Part shown: positions 36,767 through 45,269 of the stretch, piece after piece
Layout: each line of letters opens with the position of its first letter
How positions within the stretch are numbered: position 1 is the first letter of the stretch
From: Halogranum amylolyticum
GTDB taxonomy: Archaea; Halobacteriota; Halobacteria; Halobacteriales; Haloferacaceae
Length of the DNA stretch: 64,000 nt
Assembly: GCF_900110465.1 (NCBI RefSeq)
Contig: NZ_FODV01000007.1
Span: 62,001 to 126,000 of the forward strand
Direction: 5' to 3'
Program-made: the position numbers and the translations under genes
Notes under the pieces: generated by a model
Database searches by the model: none
The model's input: the letters and a program-made list of their open reading frames with translations, nothing else
Told to the model about the DNA's origin: nothing

Positions 36767-37542
36767 CGAGTCCCGCCCGCTGGACCCAGCACCCGTTCGA
36801 GTCCGGCGGCCGCGAGGTAAAAGGCGAGGCCGAGTGCGACGAGTGCGAACAGCGCCGCGAACATCAGCGCCGTGTCCAGCGCGTCGGCTGCCGTGAACAC
36901 CTGATAGCCGAGGCCAGCCCGGAGCGTGAGGAACTCCGCGACGACGGTGCCGATGACGCTCAGCGCGGCCGCGAGCTTCACGCCCGCGAGCACGCTGGGG
37001 AGTGCCGCCGGCACCCGGACGTGCAGGAACGTCGCCGTGGCACTCGCGTCGACCGATCGCATCAGTTCGAGGTAGGCGGTCGGTGTCGATCGAAGCCCGT
37101 CGAGTCCGCCCAGCGCGACCGGGAACACCGTCAGCGTGGTGACCAGCAGTGCCCGCGAGGGGAGCCCCGATCCGGCCCAGAGGAACACGAGCGGCGCGAC
37201 GGCCACCAGTGGTGCGATCCGGAGTGCGACGAGATACGGTTGGACGATCGCACGTGCGCCGGGCGAGACGACCATCAGAAACGCGAGCGAGAGACCGACC
37301 GCGATCCCTGCGGAGAGACCTAACCCTGCGGTGGCTGCGGAGACGACCGTCGCCTCGAGCAGGCGGGGCCACGCCTCGATCCCGGTGCTGAGCACCGTCG
37401 CGGGCGCCGGCAGGATCACCGTCGGTAAGTCCGAGACGACGACGGCCGTCTGCCAGCCAGCCACGAGCAGCGCGAACACGACGGTCGCCGGGGCACCCCG
37501 TTCGACGAACTCGACGGCTCGGGTCGGTACGGTCGACCCCAT
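36763..37542 (-). CDS. ABC transporter permease 2 (SsuC/ThiX type)
   Basis: This 259-residue, six-helix protein has ILPAPATVLSTG near the N-terminus and the coupling loop VDASATATFLHVRVPAALPSVLAGVKLA. It is clearly related to the plus-strand permease but not identical. It follows the substrate-binding lipoprotein on the minus strand with a three-base gap, and its stop overlaps permease 1 tail to tail. No second ATPase is present on this strand. Confidence 0.92.
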   Translation of the reverse strand: MGSTVPTRAVEFVERGAPATVVFALLVAGWQTAVVVSDLPTVILPAPATVLSTGIEAWPRLLEATVVSAATAGLGLSAGIAVGLSLAFLMVVSPGARAIVQPYLVALRIAPLVAVAPLVFLWAGSGLPSRALLVTTLTVFPVALGGLDGLRSTPTAYLELMRSVDASATATFLHVRVPAALPSVLAGVKLAAALSVIGTVVAEFLTLRAGLGYQVFTAADALDTALMFAALFALVALGLAFYLAAAGLERVLGPAGGTR

Positions 37543-37545
37543 CGC

Positions 37546-38673
37546 TCAGTTCGACACGAGGTCGGCGTAGGCGTCGATGTACTTCGACTCGGTCTCGAGG
37601 TGGGCGTTCGTCCAGACGTCGTCGGCGTTCACCTGGCCACCGAGTTGCTCGGCGCTCCGGAGCGCCTCGGCGGTCGTCTGCCACGGGTCTCCCTCGCTCC
37701 AGCCCCACCCCTGCTCTCGAACGGTGTCGGACAGCATGTGGTCGTCGGCCATCGTCAGCCACTTCTCGCGCTGTTGGTCGCGCGACTCGGCCAGCGCACC
37801 GTTCGCGTCGACGAGCGTGTCCATCGCGGCCTCGACGTTGTTACGACCCCAGACGGCACCGCGTGCGGTCGCCCGCAGGAACGCCGTGACGGTCGCCGGA
37901 TGCTCGTCGGCGAAGTCGGCGTTCGTCGCGACCACGTGCCCGTACGCCGGGACTCGGTTTGCGACCTGCAACGAGTCGGTCGTCCCCCCCTGTGCCCGTG
38001 CGGCGATGGCGTCGCCGAACACGCCTCCCGCGACGTCGATCTTCCCGGCGAGCAGTTGTTGGACCGTGTCGTATCCCGTATCGACCATCTCGACGTCCGA
38101 TCGAACCCCCGTCTGCTCCAGATACAGCTCCGTCAGCAGCCGCACCATCCCCGGACCGGTGCCGACGGTCTTCCCTGCGAGCTGCGCCGGGTCGGTCAGT
38201 TCGCTCCCGAACGTCTCCCGGGTGCTGAACACGACGACCGGGCTCTTCTGCATCACGACGCCGACCGACAGCGGCGAGAGCTCGCGACTGTTGACGTTGA
38301 GCACCTGATCACTGCTCGTGATGGCGAACTCGGTGTTCCCCAACCCTGTCTGCTTCGCGGAGAAGTCGGATCCCTGTCCGGCCTCGATCGTCTGCAGGTT
38401 CAGTCCTTCTGCCTCGTAGAACCCCTGTGCGGCCGCGGCGTAGTACGGGACGTGGAGACCGCTCGGCTTCCAGTTGAGGAGTAGCGACACGTCCGTCACC
38501 GACGGTGTCGGCTCGGGCGACGCGGTCGCCGTCTCCGTCCCCGTCGGAGCGTCGGTGGCCGTCGCCCCACCGTCGGTCGACCCCCCTGTCCCGTCGGAAG
38601 CGTTCATCCCCGTACACCCCGCCGCCAGCGCGGTTCCCGAGACCACGAGGAACTCACGTCTCTCGATTGCCAT
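37546..38673 (-). CDS. Substrate-binding lipoprotein of the NMT1/THI5-type importer
   Basis: The 375-residue protein has a Tat signal and lipobox (ERREFLVVSG, ALAAGC), a Gly/Thr-rich linker (25-50), and an NMT1/THI5-like domain starting VSLLLNWKPSGLHVPYYAA. The later GWGWSEGDPWQTTAEALR is shared in part with the cytosolic fusion regulator. It captures the solute outside the cell for the two permeases. Substrate families include hydroxymethylpyrimidine/formyl-aminopyrimidine, alkyl sulfonates and taurine; thiC lies 25 kb away, so a thiamine link is possible but weak. Confidence 0.92.
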   Translation of the reverse strand: MAIERREFLVVSGTALAAGCTGMNASDGTGGSTDGGATATDAPTGTETATASPEPTPSVTDVSLLLNWKPSGLHVPYYAAAAQGFYEAEGLNLQTIEAGQGSDFSAKQTGLGNTEFAITSSDQVLNVNSRELSPLSVGVVMQKSPVVVFSTRETFGSELTDPAQLAGKTVGTGPGMVRLLTELYLEQTGVRSDVEMVDTGYDTVQQLLAGKIDVAGGVFGDAIAARAQGGTTDSLQVANRVPAYGHVVATNADFADEHPATVTAFLRATARGAVWGRNNVEAAMDTLVDANGALAESRDQQREKWLTMADDHMLSDTVREQGWGWSEGDPWQTTAEALRSAEQLGGQVNADDVWTNAHLETESKYIDAYADLVSN

Positions 38674-38682
38674 GTGCTAGTT

Positions 38683-38710
38683 GGTACTACACCACAAGGG
38701 AGATATAACT
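38683..38710 (-). promoter_or_regulatory. Promoter and possible operator of the lipoprotein-permease operon
   Basis: AGTTATATCT on the minus strand (38701-38710) is the TATA box, about 33 bases before the ATG at 38673. Between it and the start lies TGGT-5-ACCA (within 38682-38694), an inverted repeat. ACCA and TGGT also make up the palindrome at 33962, so the same protein could bind both promoters. Confidence 0.4.
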
Positions 38711-38784
38711 TTCGACGGATGGTTTATACGGAGACCGTGGTGCAGACCGAGGCGACGGAGAAGTCGGGGTCACCTGCCGTTCGT

Positions 38785-39078
38785 TCACTCGACGTTGAGC
38801 TGGCCCTCGTCTTCCGCCCACTCGAACTCCAGTTCGATCTCCAGTTCGCGTTTCCGCTCGCCAATGAACTCCACCTCCACCTCGATCGGCTCGCCGAACC
38901 GGAACGGGATCTCCCAGTCGTCACCGGAGACGGTGAGTTCGTTGTCGTCCTCGAGCTGATCGGCGAGCTCCCGGAGGAACGTGGCAGTCATCTCGCGCGA
39001 GAGGCGGACCTCCCGTTCGAAGTAGCCGTCGGTCACGACACGCTGTTTGTTCGACTCGTCGTTCGGCAGTTCCGGCAT
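38785..39078 (-). CDS. Amphi-Trp domain protein
   Basis: The 97-residue acidic protein matches the amphi-Trp family: a helical N-terminal half (REMTATFLRELADQLED), then strands ending in the signature WEIPFRFGEPIEVEVEF and ELEIELEFEW. The family name comes from amphipathic strands with conserved Trp. Function is unknown, but it is widespread in haloarchaea. A TATA box (GGATTATTA, 39101-39109) lies about 26 bases before the ATG at 39078. It is upstream of the lipoprotein gene on the same strand, but that gene has its own promoter. Confidence 0.85.
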   Translation of the reverse strand: MPELPNDESNKQRVVTDGYFEREVRLSREMTATFLRELADQLEDDNELTVSGDDWEIPFRFGEPIEVEVEFIGERKRELEIELEFEWAEDEGQLNVE

Positions 39079-39262
39079 ACCTGGCGTATGTCGTCGGGGG
39101 TAATAATCCCCGTCGGTCGATCTCCGCCCGAGAGACCACCGTCTCACCCCCAATCGGAGCGATGAACGGAGAAAGAGTTAACTGTAATCCGTCGAACACC
39201 GACTCCATGAGAACCATTCACATGTATGCGCGTGGCGTCCGTAGCGACGCACGGTGGCTGGT

Positions 39263-39460
39263 ATGACTCCATCGGCTGTCGACGTGGTGCTGGTCGCCGG
39301 CTACGTCGCCCTCACCGGCTTCAGCCTGGCGAGTGGGTTCCGGAACCGACAGGGGGAGCGAAGCGACGTCTGTCTCGTCTGTGAAACCGAGACTCTGGCC
39401 GGGCAGACGTACTGTCACGGCTGCCGGGCCGACCTCGGTGGACCCACCGACGCGTGGTGA
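39263..39460 (+). CDS. Small membrane protein with C-terminal zinc ribbon
   Basis: The 65-residue product has one N-terminal helix (about 6-24; VVLVAGYVALTGFSLAS), a short basic loop, and a rubredoxin-like ribbon CLVCETETLAGQTYCHGC. A GTG at 39254 is in frame, but the ATG at 39263 is preferred. Small anchored zinc ribbons are frequent in haloarchaea and their roles are unknown. It converges on the HTH gene at 39481. Confidence 0.65.
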   Translation: MTPSAVDVVLVAGYVALTGFSLASGFRNRQGERSDVCLVCETETLAGQTYCHGCRADLGGPTDAW

Positions 39461-39480
39461 TCCGGCCCGACGTGTGTGGG

Positions 39481-39798
39481 TCAGTCGGCGAAGACGTCTT
39501 CGTCGACCGCCCGGTCGGTGTCGCCCGTGTGAAGACAGAACGACCGTTCCGGCGGCGGCGACGCGCGAAGTTCGACCGTTCGCCGGAGTCGATAGTACTT
39601 GCGACGACTGGTCCGGTAGCTCTCGACGATCCCCGACTCCTCGAGCACGTCGAGGTGGTGGACCGCACTTTTCCCGTCCATCCCGACGGTCTCGGCGAGT
39701 TCGGTCACGTACCGGGGCTCCGACGAGAGTTCCTGGATGATGCGTAACCGCGGTTTGCTCCCGAGCACGTCGAAGAGTGACATGGTATCATAGGACAT
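39481..39798 (-). CDS. ArsR-type winged-helix regulator
   Basis: This 105-residue protein has MSLFDVLGSKPRLRIIQEL, ELAETVGMDGKSAVHHLDVLEESGIVESY and a wing RRKYYRL, the classic ArsR-like fold. A short tail contains one Cys and one His but no ArsR metal site on the recognition helix. The start is at 39798 (MSYDTM) or 39783 (MSLFD). It is divergent from the membrane protein at 39926, a plausible target. Confidence 0.85.
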   Translation of the reverse strand: MSYDTMSLFDVLGSKPRLRIIQELSSEPRYVTELAETVGMDGKSAVHHLDVLEESGIVESYRTSRRKYYRLRRTVELRASPPPERSFCLHTGDTDRAVDEDVFAD

Positions 39799-39925
39799 GT
39801 GAACACTATTGAACGTTTCCCCTCTCCCCCGGACGTCTCGAGTGGGCGTCGGCCACGCTGCACCGGTCCGTTCGCCGTCCTGACCCTCCCGAGCATTTAT
39901 TCTTCTCGGCCCGGATAGTCGGTCG

Positions 39926-40771
39926 ATGACCGACTCCGAGCTAGTCAACAGATTTCGTCGAGCAGAGTACACCGGGGAGAACCGCTGCATCCCCTGTACG
40001 GTCGCGAACGGCGGGATCGCCGCGGTCGCAGCCGTCGTCGTGGCACTGTTCGCGGCACCGTGGCTCGGTGTGCTCTCGTTCGTGGCCGCCGCCCTCGTCA
40101 TCTATCTCAGAGGCTACCTCGTCCCGGGGACACCGGCGCTCACGAGACGGTACTTCCCGCCGTGGCTCCTCCGTCTCTTCGGGAAGGAACCAGTCGCAGC
40201 AGTTCCGACCGCCAGTGGCGACGCCGGCCGTCCACTGGTGGCCGCGGGCGTGCTCCGGGCGACCGACGAGGGACCGGTATTGACACCGCGGTTCGGCGAG
40301 ACGTGGTCCGAGCGTGCAGCGGCGCGACATGCGACGGGTGCGAACGAAGCCGACGTCGCTGCGGCGTTCGACGCCGAATCGGTGTCACGGCTCGGCGACG
40401 CGTCGTTCGTCCTCGACGGCGACACCTCCGTCCGGTGGGAGTCGACGGCCGCACTCGCCGCAGACGTCGCCGGAGCGGAGTTGCTGGCCGAGCGCGTCGG
40501 CTGGACCGAATACGACCGCGACCGCCGCCGGACGACGCTCCAGGCGCTCCGACTCCGTCTCGACAGCTGTCCTGCCTGCGGCGCAACCCTCGTCGCCGAG
40601 ACGCGACGGGTCGACCCGTGTTGTCAGAGACCTCACCTCGTCGCCGAGTCGGTCTGCGAGGGGTGCGGTGCAGTCGTCGCCGACGCGGCGGTCGTCGACA
40701 CCGGCGGTCTCGATTCGGTGGCGGGTGCGCTGCTCGGGTGGGAGACCCGTGAGACTGAAATAGAAGCGTGA
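39926..40771 (+). CDS. Haloarchaeal membrane protein with C-terminal zinc-binding cysteines
   Basis: The 281-residue product has a CIPC motif at the N-terminus followed by two helices (about 28-66), then a cytosolic domain of 190 residues. The end carries CPACGA, CC and CEGCGA, a set that could bind zinc. I recall related haloarchaeal proteins without an assigned role. It ends 13 bases before the ferredoxin gene on the same strand, so the two probably form an operon. A link to iron-sulfur or redox proteins is therefore worth considering. Confidence 0.7.
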   Translation: MTDSELVNRFRRAEYTGENRCIPCTVANGGIAAVAAVVVALFAAPWLGVLSFVAAALVIYLRGYLVPGTPALTRRYFPPWLLRLFGKEPVAAVPTASGDAGRPLVAAGVLRATDEGPVLTPRFGETWSERAAARHATGANEADVAAAFDAESVSRLGDASFVLDGDTSVRWESTAALAADVAGAELLAERVGWTEYDRDRRRTTLQALRLRLDSCPACGATLVAETRRVDPCCQRPHLVAESVCEGCGAVVADAAVVDTGGLDSVAGALLGWETRETEIEA

Positions 40772-40784
40772 CCAGTGGTAACAT

Positions 40785-41267
40785 ATGTCTGACGACCGAG
40801 AGCTTCCGAACATCAAAGCTGGACGGGGCGGTGAGCGGAGTCTGGAGAAACCGGGAGAGGTCGAGACGGCCACCGTAGAGTATCTGAGTTACGGTGTCCT
40901 CGAACGGAACGGCTGGAGTCGGGACGACGAGGACTTGTTCGAGAAGGCGGCCGCGGCTGACCTCGACGAGTCTCACTACGGAGTCATAGAGGTCCCGCGG
41001 AACGAGTATCTCCTGGACGCAGCCGAGAACGCCGGGCTGTCCTGGCCGTTCGAGTGTCGGGCCGCGTCCTGTGCGAACTGCTGTGCGTACCTCATCGAAG
41101 GGGAGTTAGAGATGGACATGGACCTGTTTCTCACCGACGAGGAGGTCGAAGAGATGAACATCCGGTTGACCTGCGTCGCCAAACCGACCAGCGACGAACT
41201 CAAAGTCGTCTACGAGGCACGCCGCTCGGAGTACCTCCAGAACGTGGTCGGTCAGCGGGAAGTCTGA
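40785..41267 (+). CDS. fdx: Halophilic plant-type 2Fe-2S ferredoxin
   Basis: This small electron carrier has 160 residues. The cluster ligands are Cys91, Cys96, Cys99 and Cys130 in CRAASCANCCAYL and RLTCVAK. As in Halobacterium ferredoxin, an acidic N-terminal extension and insert (about 1-70) precede the plant-type core. Likely partners are 2-oxoacid:ferredoxin oxidoreductases, none of which are in the window. It is probably co-transcribed with the zinc-cysteine membrane protein just upstream. Confidence 0.93.
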   Translation: MSDDRELPNIKAGRGGERSLEKPGEVETATVEYLSYGVLERNGWSRDDEDLFEKAAAADLDESHYGVIEVPRNEYLLDAAENAGLSWPFECRAASCANCCAYLIEGELEMDMDLFLTDEEVEEMNIRLTCVAKPTSDELKVVYEARRSEYLQNVVGQREV

Positions 41268-41314
41268 CCCAGCTTCGACGGCGAGTGAGTGTCGCAACTG
41301 ACAGCGAACAGCTA

Positions 41315-41974
41315 CTACCTCGCTCGATCGGTCCACTCGGTCGCCTGCTCAGGCGAGACCTCGGCGATCGACGCGACCTCCTTCGGGTCGGCGTCGGCGA
41401 GGGCGGTGGCGGAGTCGATTCCGGCCGCGGCGAGTCGTTCGGCGTAGGTCGGACCGATACCCTCGATCGACTCGATCGACTCGGTGTCGGCGGCGGTGTC
41501 GATCGCTCCGGCCAACCGCTCTTCGGGCGTCGAACTCAGAACCCGATTGCCGTGCTGGTAGCGCCGTACCTCCTCGAGATCGACGTCGTCGAGCGACTCG
41601 ACTATCGCCGCGAGCAGGAGTGCCTGGGTGTCCAGTCGATTTTCGAGAACGTTGAGGTTGTGGAACGCCGTCTCGGCGAACGCCGTGAGCGAATCCGAGA
41701 ACTCCGAGAGACTCGTCTCGTTCTGTTTCACCTTCCGTTCGTTCAGGCTGATGCGGGCGAAGTCGTCTACCTCTTCGATCTGCCGTTCGAGCGCTTCGAT
41801 CTCCTCTCGCAGGTCGGCCACGTGGGACTGGACCATCTCCTCGACGAGGGTGTCGATCGTCGACGTCGATGTCGACTGTTCTTCGAGGCTTCCCGTACCG
41901 TCCTTCGCGGTCTCGGCCTCGCTCGCGTCGTCTTCGGTCCGAGGCGTCTGTCGGGGTAGCTTCGTCGGAGCCAT
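41315..41974 (-). CDS. Coiled-coil protein with C-terminal helix-hairpin-helix domain
   Basis: The 219-residue product has a disordered acidic N-terminus, a coiled coil (about 45-75; VADLREEIEALERQIEEV), a helical middle, and a helix-hairpin-helix pair at the end (IESIEGIGPTYAERLAAAGID and ADPKEVASIAEVSP). The IGPTYAERL motif binds DNA non-specifically in many proteins. A TATA box (TTATATTG, 41997-42004) lies 26 bases before the ATG at 41974. A DNA- or nucleoid-associated role is inferred. Confidence 0.78.
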   Translation of the reverse strand: MAPTKLPRQTPRTEDDASEAETAKDGTGSLEEQSTSTSTIDTLVEEMVQSHVADLREEIEALERQIEEVDDFARISLNERKVKQNETSLSEFSDSLTAFAETAFHNLNVLENRLDTQALLLAAIVESLDDVDLEEVRRYQHGNRVLSSTPEERLAGAIDTAADTESIESIEGIGPTYAERLAAAGIDSATALADADPKEVASIAEVSPEQATEWTDRAR

Positions 41975-42132
41975 AGCGAACTGTTAGGACGAGAGACAAT
42001 ATAACTTTGTGCTCTGTTAGCATGCGACTACGTGGTCAGCCCCTCGAGTGATAGCTCTGCGTCCGAGGGACGGCGGACAGAGGGACGGTCGCCGGCGACG
42101 GAGTAAAATGACGTGGCGTGGTAACACACAAT

Positions 42133-42426
42133 ATGGCGAAGGAGATCGACGCCAGCTGTCTCGACTGCGGCGCGACGTTCCCGCGGAGTGCCGCCGAGAG
42201 CCACGACGGGAGTGGACTCGTCTGTCCCGCCTGCGGGAACACGAGGATCCGTGGTATCCCGGCACAACACACGGCGCTCGGCAGTCGAGCGAACACACGC
42301 TGTCGCGACTGTGGAGCGACGTTTCCACGGGGGGAGGCAGCGACGCCGACCAAGGGGGTGCTCGCCTGCCCCGTCTGTGGTTCGACAGATGCGCTCGAAC
42401 CGATAGACGAGACGGACGAACCGTGA
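42133..42426 (+). CDS. Double zinc-ribbon small protein
   Basis: The 97-residue protein has two copies of a ribbon: CLDCGATFPRSAAES...CPACGN and CRDCGATFPRGEAAT...CPVCGS. Each offers four cysteines, one zinc per copy. The repeats make up most of the protein, so it arose by internal duplication. The ATG at 42133 lies about 28 bases after a TATA-like GAGTAAAATG. Such proteins often contact nucleic acids or other proteins. It converges on the PQQ dehydrogenase gene. Confidence 0.7.
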   Translation: MAKEIDASCLDCGATFPRSAAESHDGSGLVCPACGNTRIRGIPAQHTALGSRANTRCRDCGATFPRGEAATPTKGVLACPVCGSTDALEPIDETDEP

Positions 42427-42502
42427 TGCCTCTGAGAGAGTTCCATCGGCTGGAGGAGAGCGGTGTCGAAAGAACACGAGATTGGGGGTCTCGATAGTCG
42501 TC

Positions 42503-44215
42503 CTACTCGGCCATCGAGAACACGACGAGTCGGTCGTCGCGCTTGCCACGGCGAAGCCACCCGCTGCCGCCGAGCTGGACAGCAATGTACTGCTTCTCCG
42601 TGTTCGGGTCGTACCAGCTGACCGGGCTCGACGAGATTGGGGCCTCGCCGGTGTCGAACTCCCAGAGGTGGTCGCCCGTCTCGCCGTCGTAGGCTATGAA
42701 CTGACCGTTCTGGGTGCCGGCGAACATCAGTCCCGTCGTGGTCGACATCGTGCCACCCCAGATGTAGGTGTCACCGTCGATCCAGTCGCGCCACATCCGC
42801 TTGCCGGTCGCCGGGTCGAACGCGGAGATGGAACTGATGTGGCCGTTGTAGTCGTCGGGCATCGCTTCCGTCTCGTCTTCGAGGATACCACCCCAGTACT
42901 TGCGCCCTTCCTCGAACTCCTCGAAGCGCCACCACGCCTCCTGGGCGTTGTTGTGCATCTTGTAGTACACGAGCCCGGTCTCCTCGCAGTACGTCGCCGG
43001 ATGCCAGTCGCAGCCGCCCATCCCGCCGGGCATGAACGTCCCCCGCCGACCGTCATCGATGTGCGGGATCATGCTGAACATGTTGAGCTGTTGGACGCCC
43101 GGATCGGAGCGGGTGATGAGTTGGCCGGTCTCGGCGTCCACCGAGTACACCCACCCGGTCTTGCCGGCGTCGACGACGGTGTCTCTGACCTCGTCGCGGT
43201 GGTCGAACTCGAGATCGCGGATGAGCATCCGCGGCGACGCGGAGTCGTAGTCCCAGACGTCGTGGGGCGACTCCTGGTGGAACCAGAGCCGTTCTCCGGT
43301 CTCGGCATCGATGCACATCGTCCCGCAGGTGTTGCGGTTCGGTCCCGGCCGGACGGAGCCGTCGAAGTCCGGACCGGGGTTCCCCACCGGCATATAGAGC
43401 ACGTCGCGCTCCTCGTCGTAGGTGGCGGTCATCCAGTTGGTACCGGCAGCCTGGTTGATCGAGTCGCCGACCCACTCCTCCTCCGGACAGGTCCGCGTGA
43501 ACCACTTCTCCTCGCCCGTCTCGGCGTCGAGCGCCGTGTGGAACCCGCGCACTCCGTACTCGCCGCCGGCACTTCCGGTGAAGAGGGTACCATCGTAGAC
43601 GATGGGTGCCCACGTCGCCGAGTAGCCCCGTTCGTGGTCGGCCGTCGAGGCGTACCAGACCTCCTCGCCGGTGTAGCGGTCGAGCGCGACGACCCCCGAG
43701 TCGAGGGTCGTCATGAACACCTTGTCCTCGTAGACTGCAGGGCCGCGGTTGTTGTCGTCACAGCACAACACCACGTCCGACGGGACGGCGTACGTGTAGC
43801 TCCACAGCACGTCCCCGGTAGTCGTGTCGAGGGCCTTGATGTGGTTCGGGCCGTTCGACTGGTACATGATCGTCGGTTCCCCGGGAACGATGACCGGAGA
43901 GCCCTCCATGCTCGACCCCGCGCCGACCCGCAGGTCGTACTCGACTTCGAGCTGGTCGACGTTGTCTTTCGTGATGACGTCGGCGGTCGTGTAGCGGTGT
44001 TGTTCGTAGTTTCCGCCGTACATCAGCCAGGCCTCCGGGTTCTGCCCGGAGTTGCTCAGCATCTCCTGGGTCACGTCGAACCGGGGGATGCGGTCGGTGT
44101 CGTGCTGATGTGTGACGGATTCGTCGGGCGAACCGAGAACCCGATAGCCGTTGTCTGTCTCCCGTACGACTGTGTCCTGTGCGGCCTGAACCGCTCTGTC
44201 TTGGTCTATTGACAT
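42503..44215 (-). CDS. PQQ-dependent alcohol dehydrogenase (XoxF-like DYD signature)
   Basis: The 570-residue protein is an eight-bladed quinoprotein propeller. Evidence includes repeated tryptophan-docking motifs (ALDTTTGDVLWSY, ALDRYTGEEVWY, AFDPATGKRMWRD, AYDGETGDHLWEF) and the vicinal cysteine pair at 151-152 that stacks on PQQ. The catalytic segment reads HDVWDYDS, with Asp322 and a second Asp at 324. In XoxF-type enzymes an Asp two places after the catalytic Asp coordinates a lanthanide, where calcium enzymes have Ala. No signal peptide is visible from MSIDQDRAVQ, although such enzymes normally act outside the membrane. The unknown gene at 44221-45138 lies five bases upstream on the same strand. 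Confidence 0.9.
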   Translation of the reverse strand: MSIDQDRAVQAAQDTVVRETDNGYRVLGSPDESVTHQHDTDRIPRFDVTQEMLSNSGQNPEAWLMYGGNYEQHRYTTADVITKDNVDQLEVEYDLRVGAGSSMEGSPVIVPGEPTIMYQSNGPNHIKALDTTTGDVLWSYTYAVPSDVVLCCDDNNRGPAVYEDKVFMTTLDSGVVALDRYTGEEVWYASTADHERGYSATWAPIVYDGTLFTGSAGGEYGVRGFHTALDAETGEEKWFTRTCPEEEWVGDSINQAAGTNWMTATYDEERDVLYMPVGNPGPDFDGSVRPGPNRNTCGTMCIDAETGERLWFHQESPHDVWDYDSASPRMLIRDLEFDHRDEVRDTVVDAGKTGWVYSVDAETGQLITRSDPGVQQLNMFSMIPHIDDGRRGTFMPGGMGGCDWHPATYCEETGLVYYKMHNNAQEAWWRFEEFEEGRKYWGGILEDETEAMPDDYNGHISSISAFDPATGKRMWRDWIDGDTYIWGGTMSTTTGLMFAGTQNGQFIAYDGETGDHLWEFDTGEAPISSSPVSWYDPNTEKQYIAVQLGGSGWLRRGKRDDRLVVFSMAE

Positions 44216-44220
44216 CTGGA

Positions 44221-45138
44221 TTACCTCGCTTTCGGTGGCGCCCGCATTTCTTCGGTGATGTAGTACATATCCCGGCAGATCTCCTGCTGGTTGATGATCA
44301 TGATCGCGGCACTGGCCGTCAGCGCCGCCATCAGCTGTCCGTCCGTGAGAGCGCTCTCGTCCCCGACGCCGATCTCTCGTGCTGCCCTCGTCAGCAGATA
44401 CAACCCACCGAGCATCGCCTTGATGTCCCAGTAGCCGTCGTCGAGAATCTCCTCGGTGATGAGCACCTGTTTCTGCCACAGGTGGACGTCGAGCGTCCGA
44501 ATCCACAGCAGTGACCCGCCCGCTGCTCGCTGGTGGAGCGGCGGGACGAAGTCCACGTTGAACTCGACGTCGCGAGGGATCTGCTCGGTCGGAACCCACC
44601 GTGCGAGCTCCTTGTCGCTGTTGACCACACTCGTCACCAGCCGGAGCTGTTCTGCGTCGTCGAAACCGATCGATTCGAGCTCCGACGTGAGAGGATCTGC
44701 TTCGAGCAGCCCGTAGCTGGTGTTTCTGATGTGCTCCGAGGAGAACCGCGGTGCGTTCGCGTCCACGCTCTCGAAGAATCCGACGTCGACGAGATGGTCG
44801 TACATCCGCCACGCCGGCTCGATCAGCTCACGATACAGCCGTTCGGGCTCGCGCTCCCCGTCGGGAATACCCGCCTCCCGGACCTCCGGAAGCCGAGCGA
44901 TCTGCGTCTCCAGATCTGCCATGACGGACTCCAAGAGCGCCACGTCGAGCGACCCCTCGAGGTCGCTCCGAATCGCCTCCCCCATGGAGACGAACTCGTC
45001 GTCGATCTCACCGTCGACGGCCGCTCGCAGCGTCGACAGCGTCAACTCCTCGTCGGCGACGGAGTCGTCGATATCCAGCCTCTCGACAAGCCGTTCCCGT
45101 TCCTCGGCAGCTACGCGTGCACCGTTACCATGTGTCAT
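44221..45138 (-). CDS. Unrecognised partner of the PQQ dehydrogenase
   Basis: The 305-residue protein is mostly helical and acidic, with no cysteine motif, signal peptide or clear membrane segment. I cannot assign a family. The C-terminal third has moderately hydrophobic helices (GGLYLLTRAAREIGVG, LMAALTASAAIMIINQQ). It ends five bases before the dehydrogenase start and shares its promoter, a TTATTTGTA box near 45168-45179. The tight spacing implies a joint product: an assembly factor, PQQ or lanthanide handling protein, or subunit. No cytochrome or pqq synthesis gene is present in the window. Confidence 0.75.
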   Translation of the reverse strand: MTHGNGARVAAEERERLVERLDIDDSVADEELTLSTLRAAVDGEIDDEFVSMGEAIRSDLEGSLDVALLESVMADLETQIARLPEVREAGIPDGEREPERLYRELIEPAWRMYDHLVDVGFFESVDANAPRFSSEHIRNTSYGLLEADPLTSELESIGFDDAEQLRLVTSVVNSDKELARWVPTEQIPRDVEFNVDFVPPLHQRAAGGSLLWIRTLDVHLWQKQVLITEEILDDGYWDIKAMLGGLYLLTRAAREIGVGDESALTDGQLMAALTASAAIMIINQQEICRDMYYITEEMRAPPKAR

Positions 45139-45236
45139 GAGAGCACCAGTCGATAATGACAGACGAGTTTACAAATAACTTTGCCAACGGAACTGACATA
45201 TGCCGGGCGGTTTCGAACGGCAACTTTTTGTAATCA

Positions 45237-45268
45237 GGGGGTCGCCCGTCTCGATTCGGGCGGCCCCC
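45237..45268. repeat. Strong 12-bp inverted repeat in the divergent gap
   Basis: GGGGGTCGCCCG (45237-45248) pairs with CGGGCGGCCCCC (45257-45268) except for one T-G wobble, around an 8-base loop. As RNA it would be very stable. It lies between two divergent genes, so it is not a terminator of either. Confidence 0.8.
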
Positions 45269-45269
45269 A

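Noticed and set aside
36341..37762. A 473-codon minus-strand frame across the permease junction
   Set aside because: It overlaps two permeases and the lipoprotein in another frame and is arginine-rich with no hydrophobic helices.
42482..44212. A 576-codon plus-strand frame opposite the PQQ dehydrogenase
   Set aside because: Val/Arg/His-rich antisense shadow of a quinoprotein gene with clear motifs; no family resemblance.
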